Both the position numbers and the translations under genes were made by a program. From Idiomarinaceae bacterium HL-53 (GTDB lineage Bacteria; Pseudomonadota; Gammaproteobacteria; Enterobacterales; Alteromonadaceae), in the NCBI GenBank assembly GCA_001458075.1, contig LN899469.1, forward strand, positions 682,001 through 746,000: 64,000 nt of DNA, written 5' to 3'. This document shows, piece after piece, positions 18,460-26,491 of this stretch. The notes beneath the pieces were generated by a model. That model saw only the letters and a program-made list of their open reading frames with translations. It was not told where the DNA came from and ran no database searches. Each line of letters starts with the position of its first letter. Position 1 is the stretch's first letter.

Positions 18460-19116
18460 ATGTATAAATATTTTGAAATTGACTCGGTTACACAGAATCG
18501 AGATGCGCCTATCTATGTGCACGATCATCAAAACCTGCTGGCTCGAATGCACCCCTCACTACTTCATTCATTGCCACAGGCTCAAGAATTCGAAAGCGCT
18601 CCCCCGGCACCGGTGGGCTCTTGCTTGTTGGTGGCGCAATTCGCTGAAATCGATCAGGTCATTGAGAACATCAAGAATATAAAAAACACCAGCCCGCGTT
18701 GCCAGATTATGTTGTTAAGCCAATACGAGGGCTATAAGCAACTTGGCGTCGTAATTCGAAGTGGGGCTCGCCATTGCTTGTGCTTACAGGACCCAACTGA
18801 AGTGCTTGTGGCGCAAGTTGACCAAGCACGCCAAGGTAAAATTACAATGTGTCAGAGCGCGCTTCGAGCACTTGTTGATGGCTTGCAAAGCCAAGCTATA
18901 GAAATGCAAGAACGCCTTGCGGAACTGACGCTTAGAGAAAAACAAACGCTCGAATTTATTGCGCTCGGCTTCACCAACAAAGACATTGCGGACCAACTTG
19001 GCATTGCCGAAGGCACCGTGAAGGTGCACGTGAAAAACCTGCTTCGCAAGTTAGGCTTTAAAACTCGGCTTGCCGCGGCGAGCTGGCTCTATGCTTACGA
19101 ACACGGCCTGATGTAA
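18460..19116 (+). CDS. LuxR/NarL-type DNA-binding regulator with degenerate receiver-like domain
   Basis: Transcription factor of 218 residues. The C-terminal third is a clear LuxR-type helix-turn-helix: LTLREKQTLEFIALGFTNKDIADQLG followed by AEGTVKVHVKNLLRKLG. The N-terminal part (about 15-130) has the strand/helix spacing of a response-regulator receiver (LLVAQF, IMLLSQYEG, SGARHCL) but lacks an obvious phospho-acceptor Asp and acidic pocket, so it is probably not phosphorylated in the usual way (compare CsgD-like proteins). No sensor kinase is adjacent. The upstream region has an FNR-like box and a 13-bp inverted repeat over the ribosome site. It converges on the acyltransferase gene with three bases between them. 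Confidence 0.87.
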   Translation: MYKYFEIDSVTQNRDAPIYVHDHQNLLARMHPSLLHSLPQAQEFESAPPAPVGSCLLVAQFAEIDQVIENIKNIKNTSPRCQIMLLSQYEGYKQLGVVIRSGARHCLCLQDPTEVLVAQVDQARQGKITMCQSALRALVDGLQSQAIEMQERLAELTLREKQTLEFIALGFTNKDIADQLGIAEGTVKVHVKNLLRKLGFKTRLAAASWLYAYEHGLM

Positions 19117-19119
19117 CCA

Positions 19120-20169
19120 TCACGACCTTGCTACCACGCGACGCTGCTCTTCTAACCCCATGGAATAGACAAGTGGCTGCTCTGCTTGACGACTCACGAA
19201 GTCTTCTTTGCTCGATAAGTCGTGCCATTTCTGGGCGATCATTTCCTGCGCTATTGCGCCGCCCATGGTGCTTCCTGGCCCCGTGAGCACAAGCGCGTCG
19301 GGAGTGAATTCACGCAAGGCAACACGAATCGCTTTAGAGAACCCGTAGGTGGCGGTCACTTGCTGCTGTAAAGTATATTTGCGCAAAGCTTCCACACTCG
19401 TCAGTTCAGGCTGCCAGACACGCCCATCGCCGTCGATTAAAGGAAGCTTGGGCGCATTGAAAAACTCCATATTGAACTTCTCAAAGGCTTTTTCACTGGC
19501 GCGCTCCATTAATGGCGTATGAAATGCACTATGCCCAGGCAATTCGAGTGGGTATTTGTCTTCCAGCACCGGTAACTGCGCCTTAGCGGCGCGTATCGCG
19601 GCATGGCTTCCAGCGAGCACCGCATAACCACCGAACTCGATAGATATGTAGAGTTGTTCTGCTGGCGTATTGCCTGAACTGGTCAAGACAGCATGCACTT
19701 TCTCTACACGATTCGGGTCGAGGCGCCAATGTTCGTCTACGATTGGATAGATGAGCTGCCCACCAAGGTCTGCACCTTGTGTTAAATCTGACATGCCTGA
19801 AACCAGCTCGAATCCCTGTTTCGGCTCAAGTGCGCCGGCGCAAGCAAGTGCGATATACCAACCCATACTGTTGCCGGTCACCGCAACAATCTCGTAACTG
19901 TCTGAATTTAGGTTGAGAAAATCAAACAAGGCACAACTATAAATAAGTGGCGCCGCATTTTGTGCTTGTAAATGCTCGCGGCTTTTAAATAATGGTGCAC
20001 TGTCTAACGCACTCAAAGTTGCGCGCCCCTGCGCCTGACGTAAGCTATCGAACTCTGCTAACAGATGGCGCTGGCGCTCATGATAGCGCGCAAGATACCC
20101 GAGCTCATTGCGGTTATACGTACCACGTCCAGGGCAGACAACCACTACCCGCTTTTTAGTGTTTGTCAT
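19120..20169 (-). CDS. FabD-like acyltransferase (ACP S-malonyltransferase family)
   Basis: Acyltransferase-fold protein of 349 residues. The ATG at 20169 is chosen because GGAG lies upstream at good spacing and MTNTKKRVVVVCPGRGTY is a normal family N-terminus; it overlaps the E1 stop by 14 bases. The nucleophile elbow reads GNSMG (Ser101) instead of the usual GHSLG, and LPGHSAFHTPL supplies the catalytic His213. The Arg that binds the malonyl carboxylate in FabD (about 25 residues after the Ser, RGxxMQ) is missing: the region reads LVSGMSDLTQ with no Arg. A substrate other than malonyl-CoA is therefore possible. It is the last gene of the gcdH-E1 operon. Confidence 0.82.
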   Translation of the reverse strand: MTNTKKRVVVVCPGRGTYNRNELGYLARYHERQRHLLAEFDSLRQAQGRATLSALDSAPLFKSREHLQAQNAAPLIYSCALFDFLNLNSDSYEIVAVTGNSMGWYIALACAGALEPKQGFELVSGMSDLTQGADLGGQLIYPIVDEHWRLDPNRVEKVHAVLTSSGNTPAEQLYISIEFGGYAVLAGSHAAIRAAKAQLPVLEDKYPLELPGHSAFHTPLMERASEKAFEKFNMEFFNAPKLPLIDGDGRVWQPELTSVEALRKYTLQQQVTATYGFSKAIRVALREFTPDALVLTGPGSTMGGAIAQEMIAQKWHDLSSKEDFVSRQAEQPLVYSMGLEEQRRVVARS

Positions 20170-22360
20170 GGTGTATCTCCATGAGTTCCTGCACTTTTGA
20201 CACAATTTGCGAAACACTTGGCAACACGTGGTAAGCCGCTTTCGCAAGCGGAATAAAGCTGTCTTCAGCTGTAATTCTCGCCACGATTTTTGAATTCAGT
20301 TCGTTATTTTCTCTCATAAACGTCATCAGGGCTTCGGAGGGTGAACCCGACTTTCTACACTCATCGAGAATGAGAATACGTTGATGCTTTGCAAGTGCTT
20401 TTGCGAGCGAATCGAGGGGCAAGGGATGTAACCAATTTAAGTCGATTACTTCAATCTCAACACCCAACTCACTCAATTTCTTTTGCGCTTGGCAGCTCAA
20501 GTAAAAACCGTTGGCATAGCTCACGATCGCTAAGTCGGTTCCTTTGCCACGCGTCGTCACCTCACCGAAGCCTATTTTTTGCTCCGGTTCCGGATAGTCA
20601 AAGACCCACTCATTATCGCCGGCGCTGTGCAAATCTTTGGTGTTGTAAAGGGCTATGGGTTCAAGAAAAATGACGACGCGTTTTTGTTCATGAGCGAGTC
20701 GAACGCATTCTCTGATAAGTTTCGCAGCACTCTCTCCATTAGACGGGCAGGCAAGAACAACGCCGGGTAAATCTCTAAATACGGCAATACTATTATCGTT
20801 GTGGAAGTGTCCACCAAACCCTTTTTGATAGGCAAGGCCAGCAATTCGGATCACCATTGGGTTACTATACTGACCTGAGCTAAAAAACTGCAACGTAGCG
20901 GCCTCACCACGAATTTGGTCTTCCGCATTATGCACATAAGCCAAAAACTGAATTTCGGGTATCGGCAGAAAACCATTGTGAGCACTGCCAATGGCGAGTC
21001 CTAAAATACTCTGCTCATCGAGCAGCGTGTTAATAACTCGATTCGGCCCATAACGCTGAATAAGACGATTGGTAACCCCATAAACACCGCCCTTTTTGCC
21101 AATATCTTCGCCCATCATAATGATTTGCGGATACTGATACATTAAATCGTGAAGAGCCCAATTAATGAGCTTATTCAAGGTTTGGGGTTTGCCTAAATTA
21201 TGTTTCTCGTGCCCAAACAGCTGCTCTCGAGCCGGCCCCTTCGCAATCGGAGGTGTGGCGACGCTTGTATGAGAAGGCGCAATATCCGCCATGACCTCTT
21301 CAGAGTTGAGTAGTTTAGGGCGTTGTTTCACGTACTGACCTACGGCAACGATTCGCTTGTAGGTTTTCTCAAATAAAGAATGCAGCTGGGCTTGCGTTGC
21401 TAAGCCATAGTGATTGAGAAGCGCGAAACTGGTTCGCAACGGGTCTTGCGCCTCATTGTATGCAATTTGCTCTTTAGTCAGATAGGTCATTTCAGCGTCA
21501 GAGCCTGCATGGCCGTATAGACGCACACATTGCATATGCAGAAATACCGGCTTTCTCAACTTACGCGCTATCCGCTCGGCTTCCTGAGTTGCACGGTACA
21601 CGTCTAGAACATTCCGACCATCGCAGGAAATATAATGCAAACCTGCACGCGACTTGAAATTCATTTCAATCCAGCGTTTAGGCGTTGCAGTGCTAATGCC
21701 AATTCCGTTATCTTCGCATAGCATGATCACGGGTACCGGAACACTCTGAAAGGCAGCCCAACAAGCAGCGTTAATAGCGCCTTGAGTCGTACTGTGGTTC
21801 GCTGACGCATCACCGAAACTACATACCACCACACTATCGTTTGGTACTTTTCCAACATGATTCATTCGTCTGGATAAATCGATGCTATAAGCCATTCCCA
21901 TTGCTTTAGGTAAATGCGAGCCAATGGTTGAAGTTTGCGGTGGCACGAATAAATTGTGACTACCTAAGACTTTATGACGCCCTCTCGATATGGGATCTTC
22001 TGCGCTCGCCGTGAAGCTCAACAACATGTCATGAATCGGGGTCGCCCCAAATTGCTTGCGCTGCCGTTCAACAAAGAACGCGCCTGAGCGATAGTGAAGA
22101 AATGCCATATCGTTATAACGAAGCGCTGCAGCAACCGCGGCATTCCCCTCATGACCGGCAGATCCAATCGTGTAGAAACTCTCCCCCTCTGCCTGCAACT
22201 CTCTACTATGAAGGTCGAGCAAGCGGCTGATTATTTGGCTTTCGACCATGTCCATTAATTGCTGTTCGGACAAACCGAGGCCTGCCAGCTGAGGGGCATA
22301 AGTAGGCTCAGGAAGCGGTGTATTGAACAACACACCGCTCAAGCGTTCATAAAGTGTCAT
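20156..22360 (-). CDS. fused alpha/beta 2-oxoacid dehydrogenase E1 component
   Basis: Thiamine-diphosphate enzyme of 734 residues combining E1-alpha (about 1-340) and E1-beta (about 385-725) in one chain, related to branched-chain 2-oxoacid dehydrogenases. The alpha half shows AGHEGNAAVAAAL, the diphosphate-binding SFGDASANHSTTQGA block and LCEDNGIGIS. The beta half shows MGEDIGKKGGVYGVTNRL, the cofactor-activating Glu in LLDEQSILGLAIG, and GGHFHNDNS. No E2 or E3 gene is near, so it must borrow these. It starts five bases after gcdH, whose substrate (glutaryl-CoA) arises from 2-oxoadipate, so 2-oxoadipate or a related acid is a possible substrate. This is inference from context. Confidence 0.85.
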   Translation of the reverse strand: MTLYERLSGVLFNTPLPEPTYAPQLAGLGLSEQQLMDMVESQIISRLLDLHSRELQAEGESFYTIGSAGHEGNAAVAAALRYNDMAFLHYRSGAFFVERQRKQFGATPIHDMLLSFTASAEDPISRGRHKVLGSHNLFVPPQTSTIGSHLPKAMGMAYSIDLSRRMNHVGKVPNDSVVVCSFGDASANHSTTQGAINAACWAAFQSVPVPVIMLCEDNGIGISTATPKRWIEMNFKSRAGLHYISCDGRNVLDVYRATQEAERIARKLRKPVFLHMQCVRLYGHAGSDAEMTYLTKEQIAYNEAQDPLRTSFALLNHYGLATQAQLHSLFEKTYKRIVAVGQYVKQRPKLLNSEEVMADIAPSHTSVATPPIAKGPAREQLFGHEKHNLGKPQTLNKLINWALHDLMYQYPQIIMMGEDIGKKGGVYGVTNRLIQRYGPNRVINTLLDEQSILGLAIGSAHNGFLPIPEIQFLAYVHNAEDQIRGEAATLQFFSSGQYSNPMVIRIAGLAYQKGFGGHFHNDNSIAVFRDLPGVVLACPSNGESAAKLIRECVRLAHEQKRVVIFLEPIALYNTKDLHSAGDNEWVFDYPEPEQKIGFGEVTTRGKGTDLAIVSYANGFYLSCQAQKKLSELGVEIEVIDLNWLHPLPLDSLAKALAKHQRILILDECRKSGSPSEALMTFMRENNELNSKIVARITAEDSFIPLAKAAYHVLPSVSQIVSKVQELMEIHHDKH

Positions 22361-22365
22361 GAAGG

Positions 22366-23550
22366 TTACCCGCCGAATGCAGGTATATCGGTTTGCGCTC
22401 TGCCTAAAATGAGGGCATGCACGTCGTGTGTACCTTCATAGGTATTCACCGCTTCGAGATTCATCACATGACGAATCACGTGATATTCATCTGCGATGCC
22501 ATTACCACCATGCATGTCACGTGCTACACGCGCGATCTCTAAAGCTTTACCACAACTATTGCGTTTGATTAAGCTAATGGTTTCCGGCGCTAATCTACCC
22601 TCGTCGGCGAGACGGCCAGCTTGCAAAGCACCGAGTAGTCCTAAATGTATCTCCGTTTGCATGTCTGCCAGCTTTTTTTGAATGAGCTGATTTGCTGCTA
22701 AGGGGCGACCGAATTGCTTTCGATCGAGTGTGTATTGACGCGCAGCATGCCAACAGAACTCGGCAGCCCCAAGGGAACCCCATGCAATACCATAACGCGC
22801 TTTATTCAGGCAACTGAAGGGTCCTTTCAACCCAGTCACTTCTGGGAACATATTTTCCGTCGGCACAAATACGTTATCCATCACAATTTCACCGGTAATG
22901 GAGGCACGTAAACTAAATTTACCCTCTATTTTCGGTGCACTGAGGCCTTCCATTCCTTTTTCTAGTACAAAGCCGCGAATCACGCCGTCAAGCTTGGCCC
23001 ACACCACGAATACATCGGCAATCGGGCTGTTGGTAATCCACATTTTACTCCCGGTTAAACGGAATCCACCCTCAACTTGGATCGCTCGAGTATTCATACT
23101 TGCAGGGTCAGAGCCGGCATCGGGCTCAGTTAAACCGAAGCAACCGACCCACTCTCCACTTGCCAATTTGGGTAAATACTTCTCTTTTTGAGCTTGTGTT
23201 CCAAAAGTCTCAATTGGATACATCACCAAAGAACTTTGCACGCTCATAGCACTGCGATAACCACTGTCGACGCGCTCTACCTCCCGTGCAATTAAGCCGT
23301 AACACACGTTGTTAACGCCCGCACCACCAAACGTTTCTGAAATAGTGGCACCTAGGAGACCCATTTCACCCATTTCATTCATTATTTTGCGATCAAAATG
23401 CTCTTCTCTATTTGCCATCAGAACTCTGGGCATCAAGTTCTCCTGACAGTAAGCATGTGCACTATCTCTTATCATGCGCTCTTCATCAGTGAGCATACTG
23501 TCGATTGAAAACGGGTCTTGCCAATTAAAGGTGGGGCGTAACTTACTCAT
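22366..23550 (-). CDS. gcdH: glutaryl-CoA dehydrogenase
   Basis: FAD-dependent acyl-CoA dehydrogenase of 394 residues that oxidises and decarboxylates glutaryl-CoA to crotonyl-CoA in lysine and tryptophan breakdown. The GcdH signature is strong: [24 protein letters not shown] at the start, [33 protein letters not shown], and [19 protein letters not shown] near the end containing the catalytic Glu (YEGT). GAGGAAG precedes the ATG. It heads a three-gene operon with the fused E1 and the acyltransferase. No dedicated regulator is adjacent; the upstream 128 bases hold AT-rich sequence but no clear operator. Confidence 0.95.
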   Translation of the reverse strand: MSKLRPTFNWQDPFSIDSMLTDEERMIRDSAHAYCQENLMPRVLMANREEHFDRKIMNEMGEMGLLGATISETFGGAGVNNVCYGLIAREVERVDSGYRSAMSVQSSLVMYPIETFGTQAQKEKYLPKLASGEWVGCFGLTEPDAGSDPASMNTRAIQVEGGFRLTGSKMWITNSPIADVFVVWAKLDGVIRGFVLEKGMEGLSAPKIEGKFSLRASITGEIVMDNVFVPTENMFPEVTGLKGPFSCLNKARYGIAWGSLGAAEFCWHAARQYTLDRKQFGRPLAANQLIQKKLADMQTEIHLGLLGALQAGRLADEGRLAPETISLIKRNSCGKALEIARVARDMHGGNGIADEYHVIRHVMNLEAVNTYEGTHDVHALILGRAQTDIPAFGG

Positions 23551-23678
23551 TACTTCCTCTCTCAGAAATCTTTATGCGCTGCTTGAGCGCTTGCCTAGAC
23601 AACTCACTATAGCGAGAAAGAGGGGTTCATTCCTAGTCAAAAATAACAAAAATCGTACAACTTAAAGCTGGTCGGAGC

Positions 23679-24371
23679 TTAGTCAGCGTTTCGTTTCTGC
23701 ATTATCCATTTGGCCGTGCCATTATTTGTGTCGTACATCGTTACGTAAGAGTAGTCTTCAAAGGAAAAGAGTTCTTGCTCCCTTAAAGCAAGATGGAATT
23801 TGTGGGTATCAAAGCCGCTCTCCGAGTCTTGAACATCAAAGTCAACCACACAAATGGTCGTCCTGCATTGAATGTCTTTGAGGTACAAATTAGCCAGATC
23901 ATTCGAGGTAATAATCAAATCTCGAATATTTGTTTCCATTTCATAAGCCCAAGACGAGTCGACAGGTTCTGTCGCGAGTTGTTCATCAAGATTTGTCACG
24001 TCAATAAAGTCGTATTCAGCTCTTTGTAACTGATCTTGGGTAAGCTCCTCTATACTCAAGTCCTCGGCGACCGCTGCAGTATCGGTATTCTCTGTTCGAA
24101 GTGCTTGCTGTTCTTGCAAGGATGCGAATTCTTGCTGTAGGGCACCCAGTGCATCTTGCAGGGCTCTATTTTGAGCTTCTAGCTGCAAGATTTGTTCTGC
24201 TAAGTCGAGCTCAGAGGCAAACGAGCCTTCCTCAAATGTAGGTGTCTCCACGCGCAGGGCGGGTTCAGAAATCTCAGTGATTTCTCTCTTATCCGCTGGG
24301 CCCAAAACGATCCAAGCGCCAAGGATTCCGATGATGATAATCAAGTAAACAATATGAGTTCTCAGTGCCAT
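23679..24371 (-). CDS. membrane-anchored coiled-coil protein of unknown function
   Basis: Protein of 230 residues, not recognised. The ATG at 24371 has GGGAGGGAG upstream and gives an immediate N-terminal membrane segment (about 6-24, HIVYLIIIIGILGAWIVL). An acidic stretch and a coiled coil follow (about 52-95, Leu/Gln/Glu-rich, LQLEAQNRALQDALGALQQE). The C-terminal domain (about 140-230) contains DIQCRTTICVVDFD, a Cys-x5-Cys pair that may form a disulfide, which would fit a periplasmic location with an N-in anchor. It lies downstream of the OmpA-family gene but is separated by a strong terminator, so it probably has its own promoter. Confidence 0.75.
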   Translation of the reverse strand: MALRTHIVYLIIIIGILGAWIVLGPADKREITEISEPALRVETPTFEEGSFASELDLAEQILQLEAQNRALQDALGALQQEFASLQEQQALRTENTDTAAVAEDLSIEELTQDQLQRAEYDFIDVTNLDEQLATEPVDSSWAYEMETNIRDLIITSNDLANLYLKDIQCRTTICVVDFDVQDSESGFDTHKFHLALREQELFSFEDYSYVTMYDTNNGTAKWIMQKRNAD

Positions 24372-24400
24372 TGACACTCCCTCCCTTTTCATCAGGCAAT

Positions 24401-24426
24401 AAAAAAGGGGCCGAAGCCCCTTTTTT
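24401..24426 (-). terminator. rho-independent terminator after the OmpA-family gene
   Basis: On the minus strand GGGGC-TTCG-GCCCC is flanked by A6 and T6. The UUCG tetraloop makes it very stable. It is near-symmetric and could work in both directions. Confidence 0.93.
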
Positions 24427-24448
24427 CTTACTATTTCGATGTTACCGA

Positions 24449-25657
24449 TTAGTCGCGTGCAGGAACGCTTTCAGTCACAGTAACAGTCGCTTCGATACGA
24501 CGGTTACGCGCGTTGGCGTCAAGCGTGATGCGATTCACAACTGGCTCGTCCATACCATGGCCAATCGTAGTAATACGGTCTGCGTCGATACCGAACTGAT
24601 TCACGAGAATATCAGCTACAGCTTGCGCACGACGCTCTGACAAGCGTTGGTTGTACTCCGCAGGACCGATTAAGTCAGTGTGACCTTCAATTAGAATATC
24701 GAGTTCTGGGTAAACACCAACAAGTACTGCTAATTCACGAATATAACCGTAGTACTCTTCAGGAACACGTGCTGAATCGAATCCAAAGTTTACACGTAAG
24801 TGATGAACTTGTGATTGCTCTTCGTAAACGCTACATCCGCGAGCATCAACCGCATGGCCACGTGAAGTGTTTTGACATACGTCACGGTAATCTGGAACAC
24901 CGTCGCCGTCTGCGTCAGCTGTACGGTCAATATCAACTAAAGCGGCACGAATTTGCGGAGCAAGCTCTTCGTCAGAGCGATACGCCATGGTTGAGTCACG
25001 ACGAGTTGTGTCCACTCCACCCGCGTCAGTGGTTGGCGCAACTTCTGAGTCGCGACGAGCTGCGATTGCTTGACGGCGTGCTTCTTCTTCAGCAGAACCA
25101 CGAATCTGAGCAAGTGCAGAACCACCCTCACCGAAGCTCATCTGTAAGCCCGCGATGATGGCGTGGTCTGTGAAATCGCCAAATTGTAGCGCATATTCAA
25201 CCGACCAAGAAAGATTGTCGTTTATCGCTTGGCGGTAGCCTGCTGTACCACGAAGGCCGCGTGAGCTATCGTCACCCGTTTTGGTGGTGTTCAAGCCTGC
25301 ACCGAAGTAAAAGTTATTTGGTAAGCGATATAAAGCGTCGACACCCACCGCATAACCGTCTGCAGAAGCACTCGTCCCTGTTAAGTCTGCTTTCACGTAA
25401 TCTAAGTACGAACGTAATGACCAAGTTTCAGTCAACGGAACGTTTAGTTGGATTCCCGGCGCGATGTTTTTGAAACCACTGCTCACATTAAAAAGCGTGT
25501 TGTTCACAACGTCTTGACGACCATCGTCAAAATTGTACATGCCTAGGCGTAAACCTACTGAAAGCTCTTCGTTCTCTATTGAAGCAAGTGCTTGTGGGCT
25601 TACTGCCAAAACACCTACCAGCAACGCAGGCAGTGTAAAACGGGCAGATTTGATCAT
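24449..25657 (-). CDS. OmpA-family outer-membrane protein
   Basis: Outer-membrane barrel linked to peptidoglycan, 402 residues. The ATG at 25657 has AAGGA eight bases upstream and gives a signal peptide (MIKSARFTLPALLVGVLAVS.., cleavage ALA/S). The N-terminal eight-strand-type barrel (about 26-185) ends near LQMSFGEGG. A linker has two RRDS motifs, then a thrombospondin-3-like calcium segment (DADGDGVPDYRDVC..RGCSV), then the C-terminal OmpA domain (about 280-395) with the NFGFDSARV and IEGHTDLIGPAEYNQRLSERRAQAV peptidoglycan-binding block. It is a single-gene unit with its own promoter and terminator, as expected for an abundant envelope protein. Confidence 0.93.
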   Translation of the reverse strand: MIKSARFTLPALLVGVLAVSPQALASIENEELSVGLRLGMYNFDDGRQDVVNNTLFNVSSGFKNIAPGIQLNVPLTETWSLRSYLDYVKADLTGTSASADGYAVGVDALYRLPNNFYFGAGLNTTKTGDDSSRGLRGTAGYRQAINDNLSWSVEYALQFGDFTDHAIIAGLQMSFGEGGSALAQIRGSAEEEARRQAIAARRDSEVAPTTDAGGVDTTRRDSTMAYRSDEELAPQIRAALVDIDRTADADGDGVPDYRDVCQNTSRGHAVDARGCSVYEEQSQVHHLRVNFGFDSARVPEEYYGYIRELAVLVGVYPELDILIEGHTDLIGPAEYNQRLSERRAQAVADILVNQFGIDADRITTIGHGMDEPVVNRITLDANARNRRIEATVTVTESVPARD

Positions 25658-25689
25658 ATTGATGTTCCTTTTTTTCAATTATTCCGCGG

Positions 25690-25705
25690 ACCCCGTGCCG
25701 GGGGT
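25690..25705 (-). other. GC hairpin in the OmpA-family 5' leader
   Basis: ACCCC-N6-GGGGT forms a short stable stem about 33 bases before the start codon, in an otherwise AT-rich leader. It may protect the mRNA 5' region or modulate translation. Confidence 0.4.
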
Positions 25706-25768
25706 TTAAACAAATTCTAAGTTGCTTCCCTGTGCTTGCAAACCACTTTACGCAAACTTTATCGCATT

Positions 25769-25797
25769 AAAATAGCAATTTATAACGCGTCTGCCAA
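25769..25797 (-). promoter_or_regulatory. sigma70-like promoter of the OmpA-family gene
   Basis: On the minus strand, -35 TTGGCA (25797-25792), a 17-bp spacer and -10 TATTTT (25774-25769). The predicted start near 25762 leaves a 5' leader of about 105 bases. Confidence 0.55.
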
Positions 25798-25903
25798 TGT
25801 TTTCGCACAGAAATACCGATTATTTTTTCGACTTCTTCTATTGTAAACAGATCTTTCTCAGATCAACAGAGGATCCTGTAAAAAATCTTCCTTCTCAATA
25901 TCT

Positions 25904-26422
25904 TTAATCTTTCTCCATCTTAGGGAGTTGGACTGCAACGAGAGTTTCTACATCTTCGTACAGTTTCTTCCGCAACCCTAACATAAACAGCGCTTCTGCG
26001 ACTACAAATAACGGCCCAATCGCTAAACCCATGATGTCGTCGACGAACGCAGGTTTACGGCCTTCAAAATAGTGACCCACAAACTGAAACACCCAGCCCA
26101 CGACAAACATACCGATTCCCCAGGTTAACCACATCCCAGTCGACATCGCGGCAAACCAGCTCCCGAGAACGATTGTTGCAGCTAACAAGAGTGCCATGAG
26201 CACGCCTAACGCATAATCGAGTAGTAAATAATAGGTAACAGCGGCAACCACCACGATCACAGCGGGAGAGAGCGTCGTACCAAAGACCTCAAACTGAGGT
26301 TTAGAAAGTAATGTTATGAGGGCAACTACAATCAACGGAATCCCCACAAAGTGAGTGAGAATGTTCTTTTTGTCCCGATGATAACAAGCATAGTTTGCCA
26401 ATTGCTCTGTAACTGACTTCAT
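25904..26422 (-). CDS. Mpo1-like/DUF962 membrane protein
   Basis: Polytopic membrane protein of 172 residues. The ATG at 26422 has AAGG upstream and starts MKSVTEQLANYACYHRDKKN, the typical N-terminus of the DUF962 (YGL010w/Mpo1) family. HRDKKNILTHFVGIP and the later FVGHYFEGRKPAF carry the conserved His residues that bind iron in yeast Mpo1, a 2-hydroxy fatty-acid dioxygenase. Four or five hydrophobic segments are visible. Enzyme activity in bacteria is inferred from the yeast homologue. It is the last gene after rlmJ and cpdB. Confidence 0.88.
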   Translation of the reverse strand: MKSVTEQLANYACYHRDKKNILTHFVGIPLIVVALITLLSKPQFEVFGTTLSPAVIVVVAAVTYYLLLDYALGVLMALLLAATIVLGSWFAAMSTGMWLTWGIGMFVVGWVFQFVGHYFEGRKPAFVDDIMGLAIGPLFVVAEALFMLGLRKKLYEDVETLVAVQLPKMEKD

Positions 26423-26491
26423 CACTTTACCTTTAATGGCTTTGCACAAAAACAAGCATAATCAGCAACTCAGGTATCTGCAAGTGCCTTT

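Noticed and set aside
23551-23678. Operator or sigma70 promoter upstream of gcdH
   Set aside because: TTGACT and TATAGT are present on the minus strand but 23 bp apart, too far for a standard promoter; no convincing palindrome beyond a short imperfect one.
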